This document shows, piece by piece, positions 1 to 8,545 of a DNA stretch of 64,000 bases. The notes beneath the pieces were generated by a model. The model was not told the origin of the DNA and did not search any database. It saw only the letters and a list, made by a program, of their open reading frames with translations. The stretch is from contig JAFAJV010000078.1 of NCBI GenBank assembly GCA_019235995.1, positions 1-64,000 on the forward strand, in the 5' to 3' direction. Source of the DNA: Vulcanimicrobiota bacterium (lineage in GTDB: Bacteria > Vulcanimicrobiota > Vulcanimicrobiia > Vulcanimicrobiales > Vulcanimicrobiaceae). The position numbers and the translations under genes are program-made. Each line of letters begins with the position of its first letter. The first letter of the stretch is position 1.

Positions 1-2858
1 CGATGATCTCCGATCGCGAGAACGTGATCAACTTGCACATGGGCATCCCCAAGCACAACGGTCTGCGGGACGACGTCCAGGTGTTATGGAGCGGCTCGGC
101 GTTAGCCAACTACTTCTACGATAGCCCGACCGATATCGGTCCGGGCAACAGCCAGTACGTCTGGGCGCTCTACAACACGGTTGCGTATCCCCCGATCTGC
201 GGTCCCGAGACGATCGCTCCGGGCCTGACGGTCAACGGCTGCAACTCGCCGACCGGTCCGGCCGGACAGATCGCCGCGACGCTGCACACCTCGCCGTTCT
301 TCGGCGGTCCGTATCCGTGCGCTCCGCCGACCGCCCTGACCGGCTGCGGCCCGACCTACACCCCGTACGCCGACAATGTCTCGTACAACACGCCGTTCGG
401 TGCGCCGATCGCGACGAGCATGACGAACATTAAGGCGCCGGGGATCTACTACGCGCCGGGCACGCCGGCACACCCGTACCTCGGGGCGATCCCGCTGACC
501 GACAACTCGGCCAACGTCAATCGCAACGACACGGGCGTTACCAAGATCCAGTACACCTACGCGCTGAGCCAGGCGGCCTATATACGGCTCTACGGCTACA
601 CCTTCTACTCCGACTGGCTGCAGACCGACCCGATCTTCGGCGGCGCGCCGCTGCTCGTGCCCTCGGCGATCTCGTCGGAGTACGACCTGATCACGCACAC
701 CTCGGGTGGCGCGATTGACTTCCAGGACCAGATCAACGACCAGAACCTGCTCTCGCTCGACGGCAACTACACGACGGCGGGCGTGATCCGGTTCAACAAC
801 TACTCGGGCTACCTGGGCTGCCGCAACACGTGCATCGGCGGCTCGCCGATCGGCTACATGTCCAAGACCGGCAACGGCTACACGTGCTACGACCCGACCA
901 CCGGCAAGCCGCAGCTCTGCCTCAACAGCGCGTACTTCGACGTCGCGTCGGGTACGACGGTCGCCCCGACCTGGACGGCCTCGGCACAGAGCGGTCCGAC
1001 CGGCTTCGGTCCGGCGGGATCGCCCGCGGCCCGGGCCGGCGCGACCTGGGACAGCCTCTGGGCCGGCAACGCGACCGGTCCGCTGAACACGGTGCGTCCG
1101 CGCTTTACCAACGCGGCGCTGCAAGATCAGTGGCGCCCCAGCGACAAGTTCCTGTTCAACGCCTCGATCCGGTACGACAACTACACGTACGTCCTGCCGG
1201 ACTCGGCCAACGCAGCGAACATCTTCTACGCCAATCAGACGGCCAATTTCACCTGCGTGCTGGCCGCGACCAACCAGGTGATGGTGCAACCACTGCCTCC
1301 GGGCGGCGTTCCGCCGGCCAACGCGCAGTACGTCGTGGGCGACTGTAACAAGGCCGCGACGGTGCTCTTCCCGACGGGCCCGCACACCGGCTGGGTGCAT
1401 CCCAACGGCACGGTGCAGGACGGCGTTACGGCGCCCAACTTCAGCTCCAGCTCGCCCGGCTCGTACAGCCTGGACTACTGGCAGCCGCGGTTCTCGGCGA
1501 CCTTCACGGCCTCGCCCGACACCGTGTTCCGCGCTTCGGCCGGCCGCTACACGCAGCCGCCGATCTCGGCCTCGGTGCAGTACTTGAGCTCGACCGGCGA
1601 CAACCGCTCGCTGTGGAACAACATGATGAACCTCGGGTTCTACTCACCGTTCCACCCGATTCCGGGCATCTCGTCGGCGCAGTACGACCTCTCGTGGGAG
1701 CAGCATCTGCACGGTACGGACATGAGCTTCAAGCTCACGCCCTACTACACGTGGGTCGCAGGCTGGCAACAGCAGACGTTCATCGGCGCGGGCTTCGTGA
1801 CGCAAGTGCCGGTGGGCGTGAACCGCAACTACGGCCTGGAGTTCCAGTTCAACAAGGGTGACTTCACCCGCAACGGGCTCTCCGGCCAGCTAGGCTTCAG
1901 CTACACCAACTCCAAGGTCCAGTTCACCAACTACGGTCTGAGCAACGGCGGCCTCGTGCCCAACACGATCACCGCGCTCAACCAGGTCATCGCGCAGTGG
2001 AACGCGTTGACCAAGGCGGGCGGCGGCAGCCCCTGCTACCAGGGATTGACCGGCGTATCGTGCTCTAAGCCCAACGGCTCCAAGCAAGACACGATCCTCA
2101 ATCCCTACTACAACATGTCGCCGCAGGCGACGCTGGATCCCAACGGCTGGTACAACCCGTACACGACGGCCATCGCGCCGAACCTCTACGGGTTCCTCCA
2201 GAGCTACATCTCGCCATACGTGGCCTCGCTGCTGCTGAACTATCGCCACGACAAGCTGGCGATCACGCCCAGCTTCGCGTTCGCCACCGGCGGCTTCTAC
2301 GGAACCCCGATGGACGTGACCGGCGTCGACCCGCGTGCCTGCACGCTCAACTCGGCGGCCACGGGCATCACCAAGCTCTCGCCCAAGACCAATCCGTTGC
2401 AGTGTAACTACCTGACGACGGTGGCGGCGGGCCTGGGCCAGTTCGGCTACCTCTACATCCCCAACCCGCAGACCGGAACGTTTGCGTTCGACAACTACCA
2501 GAATCCCAGCTCGATCGTGGGTAACCTCCAGTTGACCTACGACGTGAGCCCGCGGATCAAACTGACGGTTGTCGGCGCGAACCTCTTCCACGCGTGCTTC
2601 GGCGGATCGTCGACCCCATGGTCGTCGTACTACTCGCCCAGCAACGTGGTCTGCGGCTACACGCCGGCGGGTGGCCCGCTCAACAGCACGCTCTACCCCG
2701 GCAACTTCTACAACGGCACGAGCATCAACGACTTCAAGGCCAATGGTGCGCGCACGCCCTGGATAGAAAGCTACACGCCGAACAACGGCAACACCGGCGC
2801 GATCGGCGGCGGCGTGCCTCCGATCAACGTCTACTTCAACGCCGCGGTGAAGATCTAG
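1..2858 (+). CDS. TonB-dependent receptor, C-terminal part (5' end outside window)
   Basis: The frame is open from the left edge for about 951 codons, so the 5' end is missing; signal peptide, TonB box and most of the plug cannot be seen. What remains has the composition of an outer-membrane beta-barrel: alternating aromatic and polar residues, many Asn/Tyr/Gly/Ser, strand pairs such as WQPRFSATFTASPDTVFRAS and FMEQ-free long loops, and a final amphipathic strand ending VYFNAAVKI. Several Cys residues sit in the extracellular-loop-like parts. Such receptors import siderophores, cobalamin or glycans using TonB energy; the substrate is not deducible. The gene is followed by a stem-loop. Family call is by architecture and composition, and is fairly secure; the ligand is unknown. 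Confidence 0.8.
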   Translation, partial: MISDRENVINLHMGIPKHNGLRDDVQVLWSGSALANYFYDSPTDIGPGNSQYVWALYNTVAYPPICGPETIAPGLTVNGCNSPTGPAGQIAATLHTSPFFGGPYPCAPPTALTGCGPTYTPYADNVSYNTPFGAPIATSMTNIKAPGIYYAPGTPAHPYLGAIPLTDNSANVNRNDTGVTKIQYTYALSQAAYIRLYGYTFYSDWLQTDPIFGGAPLLVPSAISSEYDLITHTSGGAIDFQDQINDQNLLSLDGNYTTAGVIRFNNYSGYLGCRNTCIGGSPIGYMSKTGNGYTCYDPTTGKPQLCLNSAYFDVASGTTVAPTWTASAQSGPTGFGPAGSPAARAGATWDSLWAGNATGPLNTVRPRFTNAALQDQWRPSDKFLFNASIRYDNYTYVLPDSANAANIFYANQTANFTCVLAATNQVMVQPLPPGGVPPANAQYVVGDCNKAATVLFPTGPHTGWVHPNGTVQDGVTAPNFSSSSPGSYSLDYWQPRFSATFTASPDTVFRASAGRYTQPPISASVQYLSSTGDNRSLWNNMMNLGFYSPFHPIPGISSAQYDLSWEQHLHGTDMSFKLTPYYTWVAGWQQQTFIGAGFVTQVPVGVNRNYGLEFQFNKGDFTRNGLSGQLGFSYTNSKVQFTNYGLSNGGLVPNTITALNQVIAQWNALTKAGGGSPCYQGLTGVSCSKPNGSKQDTILNPYYNMSPQATLDPNGWYNPYTTAIAPNLYGFLQSYISPYVASLLLNYRHDKLAITPSFAFATGGFYGTPMDVTGVDPRACTLNSAATGITKLSPKTNPLQCNYLTTVAAGLGQFGYLYIPNPQTGTFAFDNYQNPSSIVGNLQLTYDVSPRIKLTVVGANLFHACFGGSSTPWSSYYSPSNVVCGYTPAGGPLNSTLYPGNFYNGTSINDFKANGARTPWIESYTPNNGNTGAIGGGVPPINVYFNAAVKI

Positions 2859-2894
2859 AGCATCACCTCGCGCTGACGTAGCAACGTCGAACGA

Positions 2895-2920
2895 AGCGGG
2901 ATCCCTTGCGGGGTCCCGCT
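2895..2920 (+). terminator. Stem-loop terminator after the TonB-dependent receptor
   Basis: An 11-bp stem (AGCGGGATCCC paired with GGGGTCCCGCT, one G-T pair) with a TTGC loop lies 37 bases after the receptor stop. It is followed by TCCGCTTTAT, only modestly T-rich, so it may be a weak intrinsic terminator. Confidence 0.55.
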
Positions 2921-2970
2921 TCCGCTTTATCGGTGCAGGCCCGGCGCCTGCGCCATCGAAAATTCACGCG

Positions 2971-3810
2971 ATGCAGAGATCGCTTCTGCTGTCGGCATGC
3001 GTCCTAACGTGCGCCGGCTTCCTTCCGCTTCCGGCGCTTTCCGACGGAACCGGAGCGAGCGCCGCGAGCACGCCGCCCCCGCAGATCTATCACGTGGTCA
3101 CGACCGCGCTGTGCGCGCGCCTGCACGAGCGCGTGCGTCCGGCGGTCGCGATGATCCTCCAAAACGACCAGTCGATCGCGAAGAGTCCGCCGCTCTTCAA
3201 GAAGTATCAACGCGGCGCGCTGACGGCGATCGGCCCCGCCTATCCCAACGGAAACGGTGCCCCGGCGACGAGCGACTCGGTCTACAATCACTCGCCGGAG
3301 ACGGACATGGCGCTGCAGCAGATGTCCTACCTCGTGATTCCGGTCGCGCGCAACATCATCGCGGCCCAGACGATCCTGGACGACGAGAAGCTCCTCGCGC
3401 CGACCGGGAGTCCGGCCGACGACGCGAAGCTCGCGCAGATCAAGGCGCAGCTGCTGGAGACCATCGCCTTCCAGAACGCCTCGCTGGACCTGATCAACGG
3501 GTTCGTTGCGACGCAACAGATGGGCGAGCTGCAGCACTACGGCGAGGAGCTGCTCAGCGGGATCCAGGGAAGGGATACGACGCTGCAGCTGCAGCAGGCG
3601 AAGCCGAACCAATGGCAGGATCCGAACACGCCGGGACTCCCGCCGAACCCCTACGCGTTCGACCCCGCGACCGTCCCGGGGCTCGCGGTCGGCTACAATC
3701 CCCTGCAGCGCATCATGGACGGCATGACCTGGCTGCAGGTCGAGGAGCAAAAGCGCGAAGGCACGGCGGGCGCCACGATCTCGGCCGCCCTAGCCGAGTG
3801 CGGCAAGTAA
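2971..3810 (+). CDS. Secreted protein of unknown function
   Basis: A 279-residue protein with a clear Sec signal peptide: MQRSLLLSACVLTCAGFLPLPALS, with a basic start, a hydrophobic core and a likely cleavage after the ALS/SDG region. The mature part is rich in Ala, Gln and Pro, looks mostly helical, and has an acidic-to-neutral periplasmic composition; a Pro-rich stretch (DPNTPGLPPNPYAFDP) lies near residues 210-230. It has two mature Cys, near residue 47 (TTALCARLH) and at the C-terminus (LAECGK), which could form a disulphide. No family is recognised. It is followed 35 bases later by another secreted protein, so the two may be cotranscribed. Function is not inferred. Confidence 0.65.
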   Translation: MQRSLLLSACVLTCAGFLPLPALSDGTGASAASTPPPQIYHVVTTALCARLHERVRPAVAMILQNDQSIAKSPPLFKKYQRGALTAIGPAYPNGNGAPATSDSVYNHSPETDMALQQMSYLVIPVARNIIAAQTILDDEKLLAPTGSPADDAKLAQIKAQLLETIAFQNASLDLINGFVATQQMGELQHYGEELLSGIQGRDTTLQLQQAKPNQWQDPNTPGLPPNPYAFDPATVPGLAVGYNPLQRIMDGMTWLQVEEQKREGTAGATISAALAECGK

Positions 3811-3845
3811 ACAACTGAATACGTCTAGTTGAGGTGAAACGAACT

Positions 3846-4607
3846 ATGTTGAGAATAGCATCGATGGTTGCGGCGACGGGAATGATGCTCTCCGTCTTGG
3901 CACCGATCGGCGCGAGCGCGGACACGACGATGGGCACGCTGGTCTATCACTTCACGTACAGCTCGAATCAAAACACCAGCGCGAAAGATTCGGCCAATCC
4001 CGCGGAAGACTACGCCAACAGCGAGACGGGAGGCTTATCGGGCGGCCACGGAACGGCCACCTACGAGGGTAGTCTGACCGACAAGGGTACGATGACCGTC
4101 GACGTCGTCCGCCAGCAGCCCGACGGCGCGCTCGTGGTCATGATCAGCGAGCAGGGCGAAAACGTCCGGCGGGCGCCGCCTGCGGAGTGCGTCGTGTACG
4201 GCAACACCAACGTGATCTGCGACCCGAATAAGACGGTCTATACAGAGGAGTACACGCTGCTGCGCTTCCTCGGCGGCAACTTCGTCGATCCGGCGAGCCT
4301 CGACGCGAAGCGCCACTGGCAGATCGTGCAAGACACGCCCAGCCTCAACGTCAAGGCCGATTACACGATCAACAGCAACGACAACGGCATCATGCAGATC
4401 GGCGAGACGCGCAGCCTGCGCGATCCCAAGGGCGGGAGCCTGACGACCGACATCCAGGCGAAAGTCGGCTACGACTTCAAGCGTGCGGTTCCGATCTCGG
4501 TCGACGAATACGTGCAGCAACGCCACGATAACGGCGTGGTCGGCACGTCGCTGACGATCTACCAGACGACGCTGAATCTCGTCTCCGACTCGATGGCCAA
4601 GACATAG
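3846..4607 (+). CDS. Secreted protein of unknown function
   Basis: The start at ATG 3846 is chosen over the in-frame GTG at 3834 because the sequence GAGGTG (3831-3836) is then a Shine-Dalgarno site 9 bases upstream; using GTG would bury the site in the coding region. The protein has 253 residues and a signal peptide (MLRIASMVAATGMMLSVLAPIGASA, cut after ASA). The mature chain is beta-rich and contains two Cys (AECVVYGNTNVICD) spaced as for a disulphide. No catalytic motif or known family is recognised. It probably acts in the periplasm or outside the cell. It sits in the same orientation as the preceding secreted protein. Confidence 0.65.
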   Translation: MLRIASMVAATGMMLSVLAPIGASADTTMGTLVYHFTYSSNQNTSAKDSANPAEDYANSETGGLSGGHGTATYEGSLTDKGTMTVDVVRQQPDGALVVMISEQGENVRRAPPAECVVYGNTNVICDPNKTVYTEEYTLLRFLGGNFVDPASLDAKRHWQIVQDTPSLNVKADYTINSNDNGIMQIGETRSLRDPKGGSLTTDIQAKVGYDFKRAVPISVDEYVQQRHDNGVVGTSLTIYQTTLNLVSDSMAKT

Positions 4608-4816
4608 CGCAGTTCGGTTACCGGTGCGAAGATTGCGAGACCGCGATCTTCCCGGTGACGACCCGCAGCGAGCTCGAGTGGCTCAAAGGTCGCGTTCACG
4701 TGGTTCGCGAGGTCGCGCGCCACTCGACCGACGGCCTCGATACGTGGATGATGGACGGATTGGCCTTTCTTGACGAGCACGGCGGCCACGCCGTCGTGCT
4801 CGTTTCGCGCAAATAA
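4604..4816 (+). CDS. Small zinc-ribbon-like protein, start uncertain
   Basis: A 70-codon reading frame overlaps the end of the preceding gene by 4 bases and reads (ATA)AQFGYRCEDCETAIFPV... to ...HAVVLVSRK. A CxxC knuckle near residues 8-11 and well-behaved protein composition suggest it is real. There is no in-frame ATG, GTG or TTG before the CxxC; the only usual start is GTG 4655, which would delete the CxxC and leave 53 residues. The ATA at 4604 is a hypothetical start. A single CxxC would need a partner or dimer to bind metal. Function unknown. It converges on the LysM gene and its stop lies within that gene's terminator. Confidence 0.45.
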   Translation: MAQFGYRCEDCETAIFPVTTRSELEWLKGRVHVVREVARHSTDGLDTWMMDGLAFLDEHGGHAVVLVSRK

Positions 4817-4837
4817 AAAAAGGCCCAATCCGGGCCT
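4811..4837 (-). terminator. Rho-independent terminator of the LysM gene
   Basis: Read on the minus strand, a 6-bp GC stem (AGGCCC / GGGCCT, loop GGATT) is followed directly by a run of seven T residues and TATTT. This is a classic intrinsic terminator lying 14 bases after the LysM gene stop. Confidence 0.85.
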
Positions 4838-4850
4838 CAGGATGAGAGGG

Positions 4851-5132
4851 TTATTCGGGGACTCTGAGGTGTTGGCCGGGTTGCAGGGTTCCGCCGTGCA
4901 GATGGTTGGCGTCGCTGATCCGGTCGACGACTTCTTGGACGTCGGCGTTCGGGCCGGCGTGGGCCGCCGCGATGGACCAGAGCGTGTCGCCGGGCCGGAC
5001 GGTCACCGTGGCATACCGCTGAGCGGTCGCGGCATAGAGCCGGACGCTCGAGAGCGTCGGCAGCGCGACCATCAGACCTAACGCCGCGAGCGCGATCGCC
5101 GGCATGAGTGTGAACCGTTTGCGCCTACCCAC
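4851..5132 (-). CDS. LysM-domain protein, YneA-like, divergent from lexA
   Basis: A 93-residue protein: basic N-terminus, one membrane segment (about residues 11-35) that anchors or directs it to the envelope, then a C-terminal LysM domain (about residues 42-92: VTVRPGDTLWSIAAAHAG ... LQPGQHLRV) that binds peptidoglycan. The size, the TM-plus-LysM layout and divergence from lexA match the Bacillus YneA arrangement, in which a short LysM protein halts division during the SOS response. Two LexA boxes lie in the shared upstream region, one only 23 bases before this start codon. SOS-controlled division inhibition is inferred from this synteny, not shown. An intrinsic terminator follows. Confidence 0.8.
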   Translation of the reverse strand: MGRRKRFTLMPAIALAALGLMVALPTLSSVRLYAATAQRYATVTVRPGDTLWSIAAAHAGPNADVQEVVDRISDANHLHGGTLQPGQHLRVPE

Positions 5133-5154
5133 TCTTCACTCCTATATCTTGTGC

Positions 5155-5168
5155 CAAACGCTTGTTCG
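5155..5168. promoter_or_regulatory. LexA (SOS) box 1
   Basis: CAAACGCTTGTTCG, whose reverse complement is CGAAC-AAGC-GTTTG, fits the Gram-positive LexA operator CGAAC-N4-GTTYG. It lies 23 bases upstream of the LysM gene start and would block its promoter. Confidence 0.8.
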
Positions 5169-5215
5169 TCCACTACATTTTACCATGCGGACTCGCCGTG
5201 GTGTCAAGAGGATTT

Positions 5216-5229
5216 CGAACGTATGTTTG
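5216..5229. promoter_or_regulatory. LexA (SOS) box 2
   Basis: CGAAC-GTAT-GTTTG matches the Gram-positive LexA operator. It lies 81 bases before the lexA ATG and 48 bases from box 1, so each divergent gene has its own operator and lexA is probably autorepressed. Confidence 0.85.
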
Positions 5230-5309
5230 CCTTTTGGAGTCCTTTCATGGTAGGCTTATACGCGCCACGGGTGCCAGACGGCTGGCATTCTTGGTACGCG
5301 GGAGAAGCA

Positions 5310-5930
5310 ATGTCCAAAGAGACGATCGGCAAGCCGGCGACCGAGCGGCAGCGCCGGATCCTGGAAATCATCGGGGACTTTACCGCCGAGCACGGTTACC
5401 CGCCGTCGGTGCGGGAGATCGGCGAGCGTGTGGGCCTCTCGTCCTCCTCGACCATTCACGCCCACCTCAAGGCGCTCGAGCGCCGCGGCCTGATATCGCG
5501 TGACCCGACCAAGCCCCGGGCGCTGCGTTCGTCGAGCGCGCCGCCGGCGCACAACGCGCTGGTCGTCCCGATACTAGGGCGCGTCGCGGCCGGGGTGCCG
5601 ATCACCGCGCAGGAGGACGTGGAGGGCGAGTTTCTGCTTCCCGCCGGCTACGTGCCGCGGGCCTCGGACGCGTTCATGCTGCGCGTGCAAGGCGACTCGA
5701 TGGTCGAAGCGGCCATCCTGCACGGCGACTTGATCTTGGTGCGGCCCCAGCGCACGGCCGAGAACGGCGAGATCGTCGTCGCGATGCTGGACGGCGAGGC
5801 CACCGTCAAGCGGTTCTACCGCGAGACCGGGCGCATCCGGCTGCAGCCGGAGAATCGGGCGATGGCGCCAATTTACGCGAGCGATGTCGAGATCGTCGGT
5901 CGCGTCGAAGCCGTCGTCCGCCGCCTCTAG
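5310..5930 (+). CDS. lexA: LexA repressor
   Basis: SOS repressor with RecA-stimulated self-cleavage, 206 residues, the usual size. The N-terminal winged helix (about 1-70, with PSVREIGERVGLSS recognition region) precedes a hinge and the S24 peptidase domain. The Ala94-Gly95 scissile bond (GRVAAG), nucleophile Ser130 (GDSMVE) and general base Lys167 (ATVKRF) are all present. The start is ATG 5310, preceded by GGGAGAAG; the frame stays open upstream to 5151, but that region holds the operators and is not coding. Two LexA boxes upstream imply autoregulation and control of the divergent LysM gene. The end overlaps the next gene. Confidence 0.97.
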   Translation: MSKETIGKPATERQRRILEIIGDFTAEHGYPPSVREIGERVGLSSSSTIHAHLKALERRGLISRDPTKPRALRSSSAPPAHNALVVPILGRVAAGVPITAQEDVEGEFLLPAGYVPRASDAFMLRVQGDSMVEAAILHGDLILVRPQRTAENGEIVVAMLDGEATVKRFYRETGRIRLQPENRAMAPIYASDVEIVGRVEAVVRRL

Positions 5931-7104
5931 GCTTTTCCTCTCGTTCGAGCGCCGCGCCGTCCCGCTGATGCGGCGGGCCGGCGAGCTGGCGTTCGTCGCG
6001 GCGGTGCGCGATGCGCTGCCGTGGAGCTTCATCGCGCTGGCGGCGGCGTTTCTCGTGATCTTCGGCATGCAGCTCGCGGCGCGCGCGCCGGCAACGCCGT
6101 CGCTGGGTCTCCGCCTCGCGTCTGCGCTGCTCCCGTCCTTCGGCGTCATGGCCGCCGCACTCGCGGTGCTGCTGGCGGTACGCCTGGCGCGCACCAGCGG
6201 GTACGGCGTCGCCCCCTTGGTCGTGGCGAGCGTCGTCTCGTTTACGCTCGCGCTGCCACGGCCGTTCGGACCCCATACGATCGCGTACCTGCGTCTGGTC
6301 GGCGCGTCGGGCCTCTTCGTCGCGATCTTGTCGTGCGGGGTCGCGGCGGCCTGGATCGCATTGCTGCGCCGCCGCTTGAGCCCGTCATTGGCCGACTGGG
6401 CCGGCGCGCTGCTCGGCATAGCGACGTTTGCGTCGCTGGCTGCGCTGCACTTTTCGCTCCCGGGTGCAATCGCGTCCGCGATGCATCCGATCGCTCGGCT
6501 CGGTGACACCTACGTCGCGCTGATCGCGATCGTGCTGATCGAGACGCTGCTGTGGACGGCGGGCGTTCACGGGCCCGCCATGCTCGCCGCCATCGTTACG
6601 CCCGTCTACCTCACGATGCAGATGCAGAACACGCACGCGTTTACGGTCCATGAACCGCTGCCGTATATCGTCGTCGTGTCGCTCTTTCTGTTCGTCTTTC
6701 CGGGCGGAGCCGGTGCGACGCTGCCGCTGGCCGGACTGCTCGCGGTCTCCGCCGTTCCCCGGTTGCGGCGCGTCGGCCGCGCCACGTTCATCCCGTCGCT
6801 GTTCAATCTGAACGAGCCGCTGCTCTTCGCCGCGCCGGTCGTCTTCAATCCCCACCTCGTCGTGCCGTTTGTCGGTGCGCCGATCGTGCTGGCGACGGTC
6901 ACGTATGCGGCGGTCGCCACGGGGCTCGTCTCGCGCGCGGCGTTTTATATTCCGTCGTCTGTCCCGACCTTCGTATCAACATATTTGGCGACGCAGGATC
7001 TCCGCGCGCTCGCGCTCGCGGCCCTCAACATCGTTCTTGCGACGATCATCTACTATCCGTTCGTGCGCGCCTACGAGCGCCACGTGTTGCGGGATAGCAC
7101 GTGA
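5884..7104 (+). CDS. PTS system EIIC-like sugar permease (lactose/cellobiose type)
   Basis: About 406 residues and roughly ten hydrophobic segments. Two signatures of the lactose/diacetylchitobiose EIIC family are visible: a GVHG segment following a Trp (LLWTAGVHGPAML) and the substrate-site motif NEPLLFAAPVVFNP, whose Glu contacts the sugar. EIIC forms the membrane channel that releases phosphorylated sugar with EIIA and EIIB; neither is in the window, so it may be an orphan or a non-PTS transporter. The start is either 5884 (inside lexA) or ATG 5968, which gives a more typical N-terminus; neither has a strong ribosome site. The stop overlaps the next gene (GTGA), implying coupling. Confidence 0.72.
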   Translation: MSRSSVASKPSSAASRLFLSFERRAVPLMRRAGELAFVAAVRDALPWSFIALAAAFLVIFGMQLAARAPATPSLGLRLASALLPSFGVMAAALAVLLAVRLARTSGYGVAPLVVASVVSFTLALPRPFGPHTIAYLRLVGASGLFVAILSCGVAAAWIALLRRRLSPSLADWAGALLGIATFASLAALHFSLPGAIASAMHPIARLGDTYVALIAIVLIETLLWTAGVHGPAMLAAIVTPVYLTMQMQNTHAFTVHEPLPYIVVVSLFLFVFPGGAGATLPLAGLLAVSAVPRLRRVGRATFIPSLFNLNEPLLFAAPVVFNPHLVVPFVGAPIVLATVTYAAVATGLVSRAAFYIPSSVPTFVSTYLATQDLRALALAALNIVLATIIYYPFVRAYERHVLRDST

Positions 7105-8363
7105 TCGCCGAGCTCTGCGAGCGGTTTGGGATCGCGGGACGCGTCCGCGCGGCCGCGCTCGACGCGTACGCGCAGACTGCGGCGATCGCATATCCCGCGC
7201 AAGAGCGCGTCCAGGCCGCCGTGCTCCAGGCGTTTCTAGACGAAGGGATGGCCGAGAGCGACCTGACGGGTGGTCTCGGCTACGGCTACGACGATGCCGC
7301 CCGCGAGCGCTACGAGTCGCTGCTGGCGCGGGTGCTGGGAGCGGAGCGCGCGATCGCCCGACTTTCGATCGTGAGCGGCACGCATGCAATCGTGGCGGCG
7401 CTGGCGGCCTGCGTGCCGCCCGGTCGGACGCTTCTCGCAATTTCCGGCGCGCCGTACGATACGCTGCGCAACGCGATCTGCGAGGCGCCGCACGCGTTGG
7501 TTCGGCAAGGCGTCGAGTACCGCGAGATCGCGCTCGCGCACGACGGCGGCATCGACTTGCCCGCGGTCAGCGAGGCACTTGCGGGCAGCGGCGTCGCCGC
7601 CGTGTTCGTCCAGCGCTCCCGGGGTTACGCACCCCGCCGCTCGCTGAGCGTCGCGGAGTGCGAGCGCGCGTACGCGACGGTACGGCGCGCCGCTCCCGAC
7701 GTCTGCGTGCTCGTCGACAACTGCTACGGCGAGCTCGTCGAGGAGCGCGAGCCGGCTCGCGCGGGAGCGGACCTCGTCATGGGCTCCCTGATCAAAAACC
7801 TCGGAGGATCGCTCGCGCCCGCGGGCGCGTACGTCGCGGGCCGCGCCGAGCTCGTCGAGCGCGTCGCGGCCCGCCTCTACGCGCCGGGGCTCGGCGCCGC
7901 GCTCGGGCCGTCGCTCGGCCTCGGGCGCGCGCTCGCGCATGGGCTCTTCCTCGCGCCGCTGATCGTCGCGCAGTGCCTGCGCGGCTTGGACTTCTTCGCC
8001 GCGCTCTTCGAGCGACTCGGCTTCACCGTCGATCCCGTCGCGGGCCAGACGCGGACGGACATCGTGCAGGCCATCCGGCTGGGCGAGCCGGAGCTGCTTC
8101 GCAGGTTCGCGGCGGGGCTCCAAGCGGCGCTGCCGGTCAATGCGCGTTTCCGTCCCGAGGCCGGCGCGGTGCCCGGCTACGCCCAGCCGGTCATCATGTC
8201 GTCGGGCGCGTTCGTCAGCGGCTCGACCCTCGAGCTATCGTGCGACGCGCCGATGAGGGCGCCGTTCGAAGTGTACGTGCAGGGCGGCGTCAGCGCCGCG
8301 CACGCCTACGTCGGCGCGCTCTTCGCGGCTCGCGCGCTGCTGTCCGAGCCGAGGAACCCGTAG
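7101..8363 (+). CDS. PLP-dependent methionine gamma-lyase-like protein (aluminium-resistance family)
   Basis: A 420-residue fold-type I PLP enzyme of the YnbB/aluminium-resistance family (Pfam Alum_res). Visible features are a glycine-rich cofactor region (SGTHAIVAAL, about 92-101), the cofactor Asp in VLVDNCYGE (about Asp206) and the Schiff-base Lys in MGSLIKNLGG (Lys232). Members resemble cystathionine/methionine gamma-lyases but their true substrate is not settled. GTG start overlaps the EIIC stop by 4 bases. The last 58 bases overlap the 3' end of a minus-strand gene. In many bacteria the gene lies beside hfq, glnR or lexA-type genes; here it is two genes after lexA. Confidence 0.85.
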   Translation: MIAELCERFGIAGRVRAAALDAYAQTAAIAYPAQERVQAAVLQAFLDEGMAESDLTGGLGYGYDDAARERYESLLARVLGAERAIARLSIVSGTHAIVAALAACVPPGRTLLAISGAPYDTLRNAICEAPHALVRQGVEYREIALAHDGGIDLPAVSEALAGSGVAAVFVQRSRGYAPRRSLSVAECERAYATVRRAAPDVCVLVDNCYGELVEEREPARAGADLVMGSLIKNLGGSLAPAGAYVAGRAELVERVAARLYAPGLGAALGPSLGLGRALAHGLFLAPLIVAQCLRGLDFFAALFERLGFTVDPVAGQTRTDIVQAIRLGEPELLRRFAAGLQAALPVNARFRPEAGAVPGYAQPVIMSSGAFVSGSTLELSCDAPMRAPFEVYVQGGVSAAHAYVGALFAARALLSEPRNP

Positions 8364-8545
8364 AAATAGTAGCGGCAGCCGTCATCGGTCGTGACGACGA
8401 CGCGGGTGTCCTCGATGACGGCTTCGGCGACGCGGCGGCCGGCGAGGCCGCACAGCACGTCTCGGGCCTGGAGAAACTCCGCGGTGCGCAGCCCTTCCGG
8501 CTCGGCCTCGAGAAGGTCGATCAGCTCGTCGATTCGGTCGTTCAT
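8306..8545 (-). CDS. Small conserved-looking hypothetical protein
   Basis: A 79-residue acidic protein beginning MNDRIDELIDLLEAEPEGL and ending YFYGFLGSDSSARAAKSAPT. ATG 8545 is chosen over an in-frame ATG at 8563 because GAGAGTGGG precedes it. The N-terminal half is predicted helical and the central part (AVIEDTRVVVTTDDGCRYYFYGF) looks like beta strands. No family is recognised. Its 3' end overlaps the end of the PLP enzyme gene tail to tail by 58 bases, which is unusual and raises the chance of antisense effects or that the true stop of one product is functionally dispensable. Confidence 0.55.
   Translation of the reverse strand: MNDRIDELIDLLEAEPEGLRTAEFLQARDVLCGLAGRRVAEAVIEDTRVVVTTDDGCRYYFYGFLGSDSSARAAKSAPT

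Noticed and set aside
102-1400. Minus-strand frame opposite the TonB-dependent receptor
   Set aside because: Arg/Val-rich shadow of the barrel gene with no start context or domain.
5108-5120. Third LexA-like site GTGAACCGTTTGC in the LysM gene
   Set aside because: Half sites are separated by the wrong spacing and lie inside the coding start; only the two intergenic sites were kept.
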